Positions 33,036 to 44,110 are shown, counted from the first letter of the stretch. The stretch: DNA of 64,000 nucleotides from Gadus chalcogrammus (GCF_026213295.1 NC_079427.1:30031602-30095601); one strand, 5' to 3'. The notes: generated from the letters alone by a model not told the origin. Translations and numbers: made by a program.

Positions 33036-33639
33036 GTTCCGTTTTCATCCGTTTCATCCAGGATCCGTCCGTTCCGTTGGAGCCTTCGGATCCGTCAAAA
33101 ATTTGAAAAATGTCAAACTTTTTCGGCAGCGACGGATCCGTCATCCAATCAGATCCCGTATGCAAATTTAAGCACTGTGACGCAACTCGGGCTCTGACGA
33201 TACTGGAAAGCGGGAAATCTTGCAATGACAACGCAACAAGCAGGAAGAAGCGGGAAGAACCCGGCGAAGCGATTTGATTGGCTGACGGATGCCTCTGCAA
33301 AGACAACTCCCCCATCCGTCAGCCACGCCTTCCCACGTCCTTTGACTGACGGTGCAGTGAGCATGACGCTACATGCCAGAATTTGAATTTTTACATTTTG
33401 GTCAGCACATCGGTTATTTCCTCTGCCCACCGATTTTGAGAAAGGTGAATGTCAAAGAGATAAAAAAAAAGCTAATTGAAGTTAATAACATCGTTGCAAA
33501 GAAAAGGGTTGCTGAAACGCAAAATTAAATGCAAAAACTGCAGACACAAAATGAAGATGGTCTCCTATTCACAGTCCACAGACCTCCACATCTGGTGTGC
33601 TAATGTTATTAATTCTTGTTAACTCATGGGCCCATCTTT

Positions 33640-34880
33640 TGTTTGGCAATCGGCACAACCATTTAGGTTGGAATGTGATATTATTGCGAGTTGCCGCGCT
33701 TCCACCGTGCGGCAGAGGGGAGGCGGTTGCCCTTCCGCTGAGCTTTCCCAAACTGTGTTTTTTCTCTCGACTTTATTATTCATAAAAGGCTCTTACAGAG
33801 ACTATTACGCCGGTATACATGTTTTAAAAGAGAAATAAGTGGTGAACTTCTGGTCGGGCTATCCCAATGCGATCGCCGAATAATCACACGCTTATTTCTG
33901 CTGCAAGAAGGTCGACCCTTGAAACACAAATTAGCCTATATTTAAAAAATAAACTAAATAGAGAAACTAAATAGGTCCACTCTGAACAATTCTGTCGGCT
34001 ATATTACTGATCATTGCGATGTGTTGAATCTTCATAATATAGGCCTACACTATTTTGTTTAAATTTATTTTATAAACGTGTTCATGTGTGTGTTGTGATA
34101 ATGAGTCACTTTATTTTAAGTTCAGAGCCACGCTGAACTTCAGCCCACATATTTGCGTTTTACCTGAAGCCATATCACTTTGGCCTATTAATGCTTTTTT
34201 GCCATCTGTGATATATATTACATTTCATAGTCAAATAATTTAAATTGTAGATCCTGTCCATGGGTCAGAAGGCCTAATTAAATTCCAGTGATGCAACAAG
34301 AGCGTTGTGGCCAAAGGATTCGGTGCCTTATTCCCAATTCCCATTTGAATGTTATAAATGTTAATAATGAATCAAATGCTAATGAATGTTAAAAGCATGA
34401 TTGAAATGTTGAATAAGCTTATACAGAGCGAATAGACGGAAGTATGCATATAAAGCTAGTTTAAGTTATAAGATATCTATTTGATCAAGTTATAATTTAT
34501 GACATAATCATCAACCACGATTACTTACATTGACACCATTCTTTTTGTATAGGCTGCTGTAGTTGGTAGGCTTATTTATATGTTCAACTTATAGACATCA
34601 TTTAAATTTCCAATTTGTTTGCATTTTTTCGGGGAGTTTTCAGGGCATGCCGTTGTAAAAGGCATGGACGTTTCAGGAGAAGTGTAAGGACCAAGTCACT
34701 TTTCTCACAATCACACTGCAGTCTCTTCACATGGATGAAGTACATACACAGGTAACCATTTTAAAGGTTTTCTCCAACAACAGTGTTTCACAGATTGCAG
34801 AGTGCATAATGAGGAAATTGCGATGCATGGATGCTAACCACGCTAGCTGCTTGCGTTAGCTGCTAGCAAGACAAGAGATA
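33640..34880. other. Element A interior or LINE 5' flank, no gene recognised
   Basis: Between the zinc-ribbon exon and the LINE ORF1. It is AT-rich and holds no domain-bearing frame. The LINE 5' UTR probably occupies its right-hand end, but no boundary could be fixed. Confidence 0.5.
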
Positions 34881-34892
34881 TGACAACTGCAG

Positions 34893-36176
34893 GTGAAAAG
34901 AAGAAGGTTTTCATGGGAGAACTGCAGCAACGCTGAACCAACAGCAAGGCGTGTCATCACCACCTACAACCCGGACCAGAAGTACAAAGTCAACCTGAAG
35001 AACTTGAAAGCATGCAAGGCTGCCCCGCTAGAAGCATGTGCCAAGCTACTCGGGTTAGCTCCTCGGGACGAAGACAACAAGAAGCTCTACCAGAACCTAG
35101 GTATCCTGAGCGACCGCATCATTCTTAAGATCGAAGCTCTGTTCGAGATTGAATGCGACGACTGCAAGGAGACCTACAGGAATAAACTAGGAGACACGCC
35201 CCCTCTCCACTGTAGGCTGTGCCTACAAGGCTCCCACAGCTGCGAAGCTATTCAGAAAAAGTTGGAGGCATACAAGCCAATAGTCGATGCCGGAGACACC
35301 CCAACTGGAAAAGTATGGCTCTGCCACGAGTGCCTTAAGAAGAACCATCTCGACGTACTGAGGCCCACTAACAACAAAGAAAAGCCAAATGAAGTTGAGA
35401 AAGAAGAAGAAGAAGAAGAAGAAGAAGAAGAAGAAGAAGAAGAGAAAGCAGGGGAAGAAGAAGAAGAAGAGAAAGCAGGGGAAGAAGAAGAAGAAGAGGG
35501 AGAAGAAGAACGGGTGAGTCTCAGACGTGGACGGGAAGGCCAGGAAGACCGCCCTAGAAACCCACCAGCCCCCAAAGACACGCGCCCCAACGCAGGTAAA
35601 GACAACATCTGTGAAGACTACAAGAGACGGAAATGCCTCCACGGCCGTACTGGAGAACTACTGGTCAACAGCGAGCGATGTAGTAAAAACCATCCTCCCC
35701 GATGCCGTAGATTCTGCAACTTCGGACGCAACAACAACAGAGAGGGCTGTAACAGAGGCCAGCAATGCTGGTACTGGCACCCTCGTCTGTGCAGAGATTC
35801 GGTAAAGAACCAGCTCTGTGTCAAAGAGGATTGTACCTTCTTCCATATGAAAGGTACAATGCGCGATAACGCCCCCAGGGAACACCGCAGAAGAGACAAA
35901 GAAGAAGAACCTGCACCACGCATTCCGCAACAGGAAAGGAGGAGCAGCTTCAGAAGAGAATCGGTCCAGGGGAACGAAAACCCTGATGTACCCCGGCCGA
36001 ACCTGCAGCCAAGGATAAGGTTCAACAGCCTCACATCCAACTACACCCCATACCCACCAACAGCCGACGCCCGTCAAACCCCAAAAAACAACAACGCAGC
36101 AAAAGACTCTGAGTCTTTTTTATTGCGAATGATAGAGAACCTGAAAGACGGGATATTCACCCGCATGGAAGACTAG
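34893..36176 (+). CDS. LINE ORF1 protein with zinc fingers (Jockey/CR1-group LINE)
   Basis: An intact 427-codon frame. Residues about 90-160 contain CDDC, CRLCLQGSHSC and CHEC cysteine pairs like a PHD/RING-type zinc module. Residues about 170-210 are a polyglutamate tract coded by GAA/GAG repeats. Residues about 235-320 contain repeated C-x(n)-C-x(n)-C-x(3)-H fingers (CEDYKRRKCLHGR, CNRGQQCWYWHP, CVKEDCTFFH) of CCCH type. The C-terminus is basic and proline-rich. It precedes and slightly overlaps the ORF2 frame. ORF1 proteins of LINEs bind their RNA, and here the CCCH fingers are the likely RNA-binding part (inference). Confidence 0.75.
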   Translation: MKRRRFSWENCSNAEPTARRVITTYNPDQKYKVNLKNLKACKAAPLEACAKLLGLAPRDEDNKKLYQNLGILSDRIILKIEALFEIECDDCKETYRNKLGDTPPLHCRLCLQGSHSCEAIQKKLEAYKPIVDAGDTPTGKVWLCHECLKKNHLDVLRPTNNKEKPNEVEKEEEEEEEEEEEEEEKAGEEEEEEKAGEEEEEEGEEERVSLRRGREGQEDRPRNPPAPKDTRPNAGKDNICEDYKRRKCLHGRTGELLVNSERCSKNHPPRCRRFCNFGRNNNREGCNRGQQCWYWHPRLCRDSVKNQLCVKEDCTFFHMKGTMRDNAPREHRRRDKEEEPAPRIPQQERRSSFRRESVQGNENPDVPRPNLQPRIRFNSLTSNYTPYPPTADARQTPKNNNAAKDSESFLLRMIENLKDGIFTRMED

Positions 36177-36178
36177 AT

Positions 36179-39100
36179 GTCAGAGCTGCGAGCCAGTCTC
36201 CCCCAGATGGTTCGAGACCTGGTACCCAACAACCAGCTGCCCCAGCAACCACCAGCCCCGATGCACCCCTTCAACACCCAACAACTCCCTCCGATGATGC
36301 CCCACCACATGATGTCACACATGATGCCCCACCGGCTGTATCATGCCTCTTCCTATTAAACGGGCAGAGTGTCTCGCCGGCAGCCACCAGCGCCAACCGA
36401 TGGAAGATACCATTCATCGAACGCAACGTCATAAGTGGAAGTGGCTGCCCTCCTCCCTTTGTAGCAATCACCGAGTCATGGTTAAAGAGCTATATTGCAG
36501 ATGCACAAGTTTCCATCGATGACTATCATGCCTACAGGTCTGATAGACCAAACAGGACTGGTCGAGGATGCCTCCTCTACGTACACACCAGGCTAGTTGT
36601 GACCGATACCCACAACTATGAGGATAAATACAACAACCTCATAATGTGCTACATTGAGTCAAAGCACACCATAATCGCTGCAGTATATCGCCCACCTGAC
36701 TCCCCTGCAACTAAATTCAAAGACCTCATCGCTGCAATGCAAGAGAAGATCGACAAACTTAGTCACAACAGCAGAGTTCCTGATATGTATATCACCGGCG
36801 ATTTTAATTTCCCTAAGATGGACTGGGAGCATGGCTCTACAACATTGGACGAATCAGAAGAAATGTTAATGAGATTCATCGACTCAAACTTTCTTAGCCA
36901 GATCGTCAGAGAACCGACAAGGTCACCCAACATCCTCGACCTTGTCATCACAAACAAGCCGGACTATGTGGTGGAAACCAACATCACCACGACCCCCCTA
37001 TCAGACCACATGTTAGTGGAGGTAGTCCTGGGATGCAACCTCCTGGCAGAAGACACGCAGCCGTCCAACATCCACCAAGAAACGGACAAGTTCTCTTGCC
37101 GTGCTGTTAATTGTCACGAAACGGACTTCAACGGCATGAACGAAGAGTTATCATCCATCGACTGGGAAGAACTCTACCAGCTGTGTGAGAATGACACTGA
37201 AGACGGCCTCTTTCTTGAACTGTTTAGACTGACAGTCCTTCAAGTTACACTTCACCACGCCCCTTCAAAAGTGAGACCTCCTGGCACACGCCGCAGCAAG
37301 TCAACCAGAGAGAAGTACACCCTGAAGCGCAGACGGAGGAAACTAAATGCCCAGATCAGTACCTTGAGGCAGGAAAACCCCACCTCACAGAGACTGCCCA
37401 AGCTCATCGAAGAAGTGAACCTCTTGGCCTTCGACATCAGTGAAGCCATCATTAGCGACCTGGATGCACGAGAAGCAAAAGCCGTTGGAACTGTGAAGTC
37501 AAACCCACGCTACTTCTACAGCTACCCTAAGCGGTTTTCGAAAACCAAGTCAACAGTCGCACCCCTACGCAGTGCAGACGGAGCCATCACCAATGACCCA
37601 CAGCAGAAGGCAGAGCTGCTGCAAGACCAGTACGTCAAAGTGTTCAGTAATCCGGATGCAGTGAACATTACTGAATGCTTGGCTAACGTCCAACCTGAGC
37701 TCGAGGAAGACGTGGAACTGGATGACTTCGAATTCACCGAAGAAGATCTCATCAGCGCCCTCAAGGAGCTTGATCCTTACTCCGCGACTCCCGATGGTGA
37801 CATCCCTGCAAGGATTCTAGTTAGCTGCAAGGAGCAGTTGGCAACCCCCCTCAAGCTGATGTGGACGGAATCACTGCAAAGTGCAGCCATACCACCCTCA
37901 CTGAAGACCCAATACATCACCCCTATCTTCAAGAAGGGTAACAAGACGGACCCCGCCAACTACCGTCCAGTCTTGATAACCTCACATCTTATCAAGACGT
38001 TTGAGAGAGTTATTCAAAACCACATGGTGTCTCACCTGGAAGGCAGCAAACTCCTCAGCGAGAGTCAGCACGGCTTCAGGAAACAGAGGAGCTGCCTCAC
38101 CCAGCTTATCAGCCACGTCGACAACGTCTTAGAGTGTCTCAACAACGGAGAAGAAGTCGATACCATCTACCTCGACTATGCCAAAGCGTTTGATAAAGTA
38201 GATCACAACATCTTACTAGCCAAACTACGTCATCAAGGGGAAAGTATACAACTGGATAAAGGAATTCCTCAGACTTCGCATACAGATCGTCGTGGTAGAG
38301 GGGCAGAAGTCTACGTTCCGCATCGTCATCAGTGGAGTTCCTCAGGGAACAGTGATTGGACCGATCCTCTTTATTCTTTACATAAACGATCTCATCGAAG
38401 TGCTAAAACACAGCAAAGGGCTCAGCTTTGCAGATGACACAAAGCTAGTAAAAGCTATCAGTGGTATGCAGAGCGTGTCACAGCTTCAAGAAGATCTGTG
38501 GCTAGTTATACAATGGTCGCAAGCCAACAACATGCTGCTCCATGAAAAGAAGTTTGAGGTTCTCAACTATGTCCTGAACACCTCATCGCTTCTACGGCAA
38601 CTGCCCTTTACATCAGGCTGTAAGGAGTATACCACAACTGAAGGGCACGTCATAGAGCCAGCTAAATCAGTCCGGGACCTCGGCATTCTCCTGTCAAGTG
38701 ATCGCTCGTGGTCTCCCCACATTGAACAAACTGTCCAGAGTGGAAGGAAGATGGCTTCGTGGGTACTCAGTGTATTCAGAGATCGCTCACCCTTCATCAT
38801 GATGACTCTGTACAAAGCAATGGTACGGAGTAAGCTAGAGTACTGGTGCCCAGTTTGGAGCCCCTCCAAAGTACAAGACATCAAAGCGTTGGAGAACATC
38901 CAGAGAAACTTCACAAGGAAGATCGCAGGTTGCCAAGACCTCGACTATTGGGACCGCCTAAAGAAGCTCAAGCTCCTATCCCTGCAGCGAAGACGGGAAC
39001 GAAATTGTATCAACCACGTCTGGAAAATGTTGAATGGGTTAGCACCAAACAACATCAAAATGGTGTTTCGCGAGCACAGCCGACTGGGGATCAGAACAAC

Positions 39101-39353
39101 TCCGCCCCCATTAAACAACAAGGCCCAGATCTCGGTCAGAACGGACTATGAAAACTCGTTCAAAATGAATGCTTCCCATTTGTGGAACTTGCTCCCAAAG
39201 TCCATCAACACCGTCACTTCGCTGGAGGCTTTCAAGGTGGCTCTAGGGGAATACTTGAGAAGAATCCCTGACACCCCACATGTACCTGGCTACACCGCTG
39301 TGAACAGAAACTCGCTGCTCGACTGGAGCAACGAAAAAGGAGGACGCACATGA
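36179..39353 (+). pseudogene. LINE ORF2: endonuclease-reverse transcriptase (Jockey/CR1 group), one frameshift
   Basis: The frame is open from upstream of 36179 through a proline-rich lead. It continues through endonuclease blocks (LLNGQSVSPAA, AITESWL, AAVYRPPDSP, YITGDFNFPKMDWE, LDLVITNKPDYV, PLSDHMLVEV), then RT (YITPIFKKGNKTDPANYRPV, ESQHGFRKQRSCLTQL, YLDYAKAFDKVDHNILL). A slip near 38237 shifts it into the frame of 38292-39353, which carries SGVPQGTVIGPILFILYIND, LSFADDTKLV and the C-terminal ALENIQRNFTRKI, LQRRRERNCINHVW and LWNLLPKSIN blocks. That is one frameshift in about 3.2 kb, so this copy is fairly young. No EN-RT ORF precedes it, so it is a two-ORF LINE with ORF1 at 34893-36176. 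Confidence 0.85.
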
Positions 39354-40554
39354 TGCCGTTGTCCAGATGCGAGCCCAGCCGAACCTTCAAAACGTATCAA
39401 AACGTACGTATATTTGTACAATTTAAGCTGCAACTATAGTTGCAAGTTGCAACAGTAGTTTTTTCAGTAGAAAAAAAATATGCTTTGTGACTAGAGTAGA
39501 CTTACGGATTGATCAAACAAGCACATGTTTTCTTTGTGGATTTAAACAGTTCTGATTAAATGTTTGTTTTCCTTGTAGATTTGCACAGGGTTTGCGTCTA
39601 CGGCAAGTGGACATGCTTCAGGATGGCATTACAAAGAGCACTGCTACACTGTCGATGTCAAAGACACAGAGGAATTTGTGTTAAAAGCCTTAAAAGGCAC
39701 AGAAATACAAAAGCCCAGAAAATTGGTGGAGTCAACGTCCTCGTCCACATTGACGAGAGCAAGTTCTGCCATAAACGCAAGGTACATTTTCAATATACTT
39801 CACTAAATATGGGGTAATTCAATTTCAGTTCATCAAAAATCAGATTTTTCCTCAGTTCTTGTTTTGGATTTTCTTAATAACGTAATGTTGAAATATCAAT
39901 TGTCTTATTAGAGACTTATAAAATCTCTAAGCTTTACTTTTTTATATTAGATTTTATATTACTACATTATTTGGAAATTAACATACTCATCCTACCTTTT
40001 ACTGGCTGTAATATAACATTGAGTGGTTTTATTGATTATGTATATATTTGTACAGTTTTGACTTGATGGTATTATTTATTTTATAACATTTAAATTGTGT
40101 TTCGGCAGTACGGAAGAGGGCGCTCCAGGAACAGCTGGAGAAGGAAAAGGACAATTCTTCGACGGAACAAAGAGACCCTTGTTCCTATCATAAAAAAGCA
40201 CGTTAAGCGGCAAAGTCTCGTTGTGAGTGACGAGTGGAGAGCATATACCAGTCTCGCCACAGAGGGCTATAGGCATGTCAGGGTTAACCGTAGCCAAAAT
40301 TACTACATACACAGAACCTGGAGAGAGCGTGGCAGACTTACAAAAAAGAAGTTTGACGGATGCGGGGGAATCGGTGGGAGAAGGCCTTAAAAGAGAAGCT
40401 CTATTTTATAGAGTCGACGTACTGGTTAGCCAGAAAATGTTCACAAGGTGTCCTTGGAAGGCTTTTCAAGGACATAAGGCATTCTTATCACAGATAGAAA
40501 GGGGAGCTTTACATTCTCCAAAAGGGCTGAAAGGGTCAGGTTTTTTTTTCTTTA

Positions 40555-41430
40555 CATTTTTTACTTGTTTTAAAAAGTTTAAAGTAGGCGTGGTTTAAGT
40601 TTTTTTGACCTAAATGTACTTGAATAAATTGATTCCTTTGACCTCTTCGCCTTTGTACCTAAAGTACTGATAACGTTTAGTTATTTATTTTCAAATAATA
40701 ATGTTGCTTTCCTTCTCTGATATGCTGCTTATGTTTTGTTTATTTCACTTTGTGGTCATCCAGTGTTACTGATTTGTTTTGCAAAACTTTTTTCAATTTT
40801 GTACTGTTACTAGTCTGTAGACTCTCTACTGTTCTCAACTGTTTTCACTTTAATTTGATAGTCCTAAGACCTGTCTACTAATGCTTAGTTGAATATCGAC
40901 TGATAGTTTGTTGATCATCAACAGATAGTAAACTATTTTTCTCTGTTTTGCTCTGTTAATAGTTTGTAGACACTAAACTGTTTTCACTTTAATTTGATAG
41001 TCCGAAGACCCGTCTAGCTTAGTTGAATATCGGCTGATAGTTTGTCGACAGTCATATGACAATCAACAGAATATTCTTATCTTTATTTTAAAATGAACCT
41101 ATATGATCAACAGAGGGTTGACTGTTCATTAGATGATTCATTAGATGAGATATGTTCCTTGTGAGTAGGGGGGCAGTTGAACAATACTAAAGGTAAGTTG
41201 AGTATTGGTTAATATCAGCAGTTGATAGTCATCTTACTAGAAGTTGACGCTCAAAAGATAGTTAGTTGAATATTGATAAAGAACATTATAATGTCTGTTT
41301 CAGACTGTTTTTGTAAAATATTTTAACAAAATAAAATGATCTTATAGTTAACTAACAGTTAGTTGAATGCATTTTACACATTGGTTGACAGTTCTTTTGA
41401 GTATCAACTAACTCACTGTTGAATATCAAG
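40555..41430 (-). repeat. Element A right inverted repeat, inner part
   Basis: Reverse complement of the element A left arm (26170 back to 24622, then 16730 back to 16600). It reads straight through the sites at which element B and the 868-bp hAT sit in the left arm, with single copies of their target sequences. Confidence 0.85.
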
Positions 41431-41767
41431 TACACTGGAAAAAGCCTTCTGTTGAACCAATTAAAAAAAACATGGGTAATGGTTCACATCTATATTACAT
41501 AACTTGAGCCAATGACAAATATATAGCTTGCCTCAAACAATATTTCCTATGTTCATAAAAACAAAATAATACAACTTGGCACCAAGTATAATTCTATTCT
41601 TTGAATGAAGTTAATACATTTAAATCGTATGTTAAATCCTAAACAAAAAAATATTGATTCACTCCAACAATTGGTTCTCATTTAAGAAATATCTATCAGA
41701 AATAATTTGGTTTATCCAATCAAAAAGATTACAATTTAATCAAACAATTGTTTCTCATTATTGTATA

Positions 41768-41977
41768 CATCATCATCATCATTTTTTCCCGCTCGGCTCT
41801 CGCCGCTTCATGGCCTTGAGGCGCTTCTCTCTGGATTCGACATCACATCGCGACATCAGTCAGGGTTAGGTGCTTTGCCAAAGACACCTCGATACACTGC
41901 TTGGTGAAGCCGGGGATCGAACCAACAACCTTCAGATTACCAGCCAACCTGCTCTACCACCTGAGCTACTGCCGCCA
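41768..41977 (-). mobile_element. tRNA-derived SINE
   Basis: On the minus strand it begins GGCGGCAGTAGCTCAGGTGG with an A box (TAGCTCAGGTGGTAGAGCAG) and a B box (GGTTCGATCCCCGG, plus positions about 41909-41922). It continues with GGGTGTCTTTGGC-like unrelated body sequence and ends in an AAAAAATGATGATGATG tail. The pol III promoter boxes and tail define a SINE rather than a functional tRNA gene: no clean acceptor stem closes it. Confidence 0.75.
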
Positions 41978-42079
41978 CACAATATACAATATATATTAAC
42001 AATCTAAATTGCAGAGTTAGACCAACTCCAGACACAGACAGACTGTCCTAGCTCACAGAACCAGTGAGTCATCGTCACT

Positions 42080-42260
42080 CTGGTCAAGGCTAGTGCTTTC
42101 ACCTCAAAAAGTCGCCAAAAGTCACCAATAGCAGCTGAAAAAGAAGCTAGATTTGTCGCTTGTCGCTGTTTAGAAAAAAAGTCGCCAAAGGGGTCTGAAA
42201 AGTAGCTAAATATAGCGACAAAATCGCTAAGTTGGCAACACTGCGGTTTGGTCCAGTAGT
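42080..42260. repeat. Dispersed repeat with AAGTCGCCAAA motifs
   Basis: Three variants of AAAAGTCGCCAAA are followed by TAGCGACAAAATCGCTAAG and TTGGCAACACTG. This looks like a fragment of a widespread fish interspersed repeat. It lies inside the Tc1/mariner-like insert. Boundaries are uncertain. Confidence 0.45.
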
Positions 42261-42799
42261 CGTAAGCGTCTTTGTATTTAATGCGCATGCGCAGGCTTGT
42301 ACGTAACCTTGAAATTGTACATTTGTCTGAACAAATATTTCTAAATTGAGCTCCTAATCAAGTATAACAGTGTTTTAGGAAGAAAACAAAAAAAATTATT
42401 TGGATTGAATGACAAAATTATTAATCAGTTGAATACACAACCTTAAAATTGTACATTTGTCAAAATGGATATTTCTTAATTGAGCTCCTAATTAAAAATA
42501 TCTATATTTCACAGTATTTTGAAATAAAAAAAAGTTATTTTAAAAATAAAACAAAAAATGTTTATTTGAATTGAATTACAAAATAATAATCAGATGAAGT
42601 ACGGCTTAAAACCCTTTTTCCAGTGTAAACATCTATTAGTGCAATTTATAGTTAACTTACAGTTAGTTTAATCCATGTAGCTTATCTGTTGAGATAGTTC
42701 GGTTGAATGTCAACTCATTCACTGTTGACATGCAACTGCATATATCTACTGATAGCTTGTTGAGTGTCAAGAGTGGACTATCAAAATAAAGTGTTACCC

Positions 42800-43320
42800 A
42801 ATCTGATCAATACAAAATTATAATTTATAATTAGTTATTTGATCTGGAGTAGGCAAACAGGCTTCATCTCATCACAGTAAGTTGAATTGTTTACTATGTG
42901 GAAGAAGGAAATAAGGTGTGTTTAAAAACAAGAGTTTTCTTACCTGTCGTTGTTGTATTGGCAGAAAACGGGTCTTCTTTTTCTGTCTGTCTTGGCCCTG
43001 GCCACAACGATTGTTGTCACGGGCTGTGGTTTTACTTTGACACATCTGGGTTTATGGCACTGTTGTGGTAAGCTTGTGAAAACTGTAGTTGTAGGCCTAT
43101 AGACATGTTGGCGTTTTGTGTGTTACAGAGGATCAGGTTATGGATAAGCCCAAATGTGGGCGCAGAACCCTGAAGAGCTAAAGAAAGATCACCTTGTTAA
43201 TTACAGCTAGCCTGCTAACGTTGCCTATTATGGTTATGATACGCTAGCATATAAGACTATACAATGTTATACATGCTTTGTGCTTTTGCGTTATAATAAC
43301 GACGATAATAGTGAATATAG
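42800..43320. other. Flank of element A, no gene recognised
   Basis: AT-rich DNA between the right end of element A and the SWIM-type exon. A possible minus-strand exon at 42944-43023 has splice-like borders but does not join the SWIM exon in frame, so I do not call it. Confidence 0.5.
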
Positions 43321-43326
43321 ACCTAC

Positions 43327-43601
43327 CCAGCTTTACAGGAACAGTGTTGCTCGTTGATATCATTTGTGCCAGCCTCCGTCTCGATCATCAGCTGACGTGG
43401 CAACTCACTTTTTGATTGTGATCTATAGGCTTTTGCCTCTATTTTTATCGCATTATGCAAATTTGTTGTTACCTTGATGTCCTGTATGTAACCCTTAAAG
43501 GCATATTGTAAACTTTTCTGTCTACTTCGTTCAGAAACAGCATTTGCTGCTTTATTAAAGCCGGACAGCAGTTCAGCTGGAAGAGCTGTCAAAAACGCCA
43601 T
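43327..43601 (-). CDS. First-exon-like fragment of a SWIM zinc-finger protein
   Basis: The minus strand reads MAFLTALPAELLSGFNKAAN then QYAFKGYIQDIKVTTNLHNA, AKAYRSQSKSELPRQL and ends EQHCSCKAG at a GTAGGT donor. C-x-C followed by K-A-G at an exon end is how the SWIM zinc finger (CxCx(n)CxH) starts in fish proteins that also carry YqaJ-type nuclease domains; such proteins are often transposon-borne. I start at the internal ATG (43601), since upstream MVIVAKSDK is also possible from 43646. No downstream exon could be joined. It could be an orphan exon captured with its element or part of a gene extending left. Confidence 0.45.
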
Positions 43602-43671
43602 GTTGAAAGTAGGAACAATTTTGTCAGACTTAGCAACAATAACCAAAGGGGGCGGGGCTTAGCAAAAGGTG

Positions 43672-44110
43672 AATTGTCTGTGATATGCCAACGGAATTTG
43701 CTCCAATGCAAGTTAATGACACTCATATTCCGTGGCACACACACAGTTCCCCGTGTCAATGAACGAGTCGACCACGGGCGCTTAACTGAAAATCCGTGGT
43801 GGCCTCACGGAATCACTTAAATTGTCCGTGATATGCCAACGGAATTTGCTCCAATGCAAGTTAATGACACTCATATTCCTTGGCACATACACAGATCCCC
43901 ATATCAACGGCCGAGTCGACCACGGGCGCTTAACTCAAAATCCGTGGTGGCCTCACGGAATCACTTAAATTGTCTGTGATATGCCAACGGAATTTGCTCC
44001 AATGCAAGTTAATGACCCTCAAATTCCGTGGCACACACACAGATCCCCGTCTGAACGGCCGAGTCAACCTGATCTCAAAGGGATCCGTGAAATTACCGTA
44101 GCCGATATAC
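43672..44110. repeat. 148-bp tandem repeat, about three copies
   Basis: AATTGTC(T/C)GTGATATGCC recurs at 43672, 43820 and 43969 (periods 148 and 149). Units contain CCACGGGCGCTTAACTCAAAA and the arm-like CCGTGGTGGCCTCACGGA. The same family occurs once at 16195-16335 and inverted at 57035-57115. Confidence 0.85.

Larger units (their letters stand above)
34893..39420 (+). mobile_element. Two-ORF non-LTR retrotransposon in the element A transposase intron
   Basis: Contains the zinc-finger ORF1 and the endonuclease-RT ORF2 described separately. It lies on the same strand as the element A transposase, between the zinc-ribbon exon and the FAQGLRL exon. The 5' and 3' limits and target duplication could not be fixed. 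The clade is put only to the Jockey/CR1 group, from the endonuclease-RT motifs and the C-terminal YR/RRRERN-type block. Confidence 0.7.
33482..40497 (+). pseudogene. Merlin-like transposase (element A), exons split by a LINE insertion
   Basis: Exon-like pieces match the element B gene. About 33482-33610 has GLLKRKIKCKNCRHKM then a WCA motif (zinc-ribbon part). 39579-39781 has RFAQGLRLRQVDML and the first D in VHIDESKFCHKRK. 40109-40497 has YGRGRSRNSWRR, the second D in VVSDEWRAYTSLATEGY, LERAWQTYKK and a C-terminal ARKCSQGVLGRL block. Exons 3 and 4 of the B gene are one exon here, lacking that intron, and are 2 bp short, giving a frameshift. The last exon is about 76 bp shorter, missing the WVFGML segment. 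A 4.5-kb LINE lies in the intron. The counterpart of exon 2 was not found. Confidence 0.75.
41433..42625. mobile_element. Non-autonomous Tc1/mariner-like element
   Basis: Ends CACTGGAAAAAG and CTTTTTCCAGTG are inverted repeats, each bordered by TA (41431-41432 and 42626-42627), the Tc1/mariner target signature. The left arm of element A has the empty site near 16525. It is 1,193 bp with no transposase, and itself contains a SINE. Internal direct repeats of TTGAGCTCCTAAT(C/T)AA lie near 42345 and 42480. Confidence 0.65.
16360..42798 (+). mobile_element. Outer Merlin-like DNA transposon (element A), heavily invaded
   Basis: Terminal inverted repeats begin GGTGACACTTTATTTTGATAG at the left end and match the reverse complement of the right end, which finishes CTATCAAAATAAAGTGTTACC. 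The left arm is in pieces (16360-16730, 24622-25152, 26037-26170) because element B and an hAT are inserted in it. The right arm (40555-41430 and 42628-42798) is split by a Tc1/mariner-like insert. Stripped of insertions, the element holds a spliced transposase gene and a divergent CCDC106-like gene. No exact target duplication is visible. It has lost activity: its transposase has frameshifts and an internal deletion. Confidence 0.75.

Noticed and set aside
35223..35642. Phe/Ser-rich minus frames
   Set aside because: Antisense of the polyglutamate tract of the LINE ORF1.
41907..41977. Functional tRNA gene
   Set aside because: A and B boxes are present, but the body continues into a SINE tail and no closed acceptor stem is seen.
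42944..43023. Second exon of the SWIM-type gene
   Set aside because: Splice-like borders exist, but joining to the exon at 43327-43601 gives an immediate stop.
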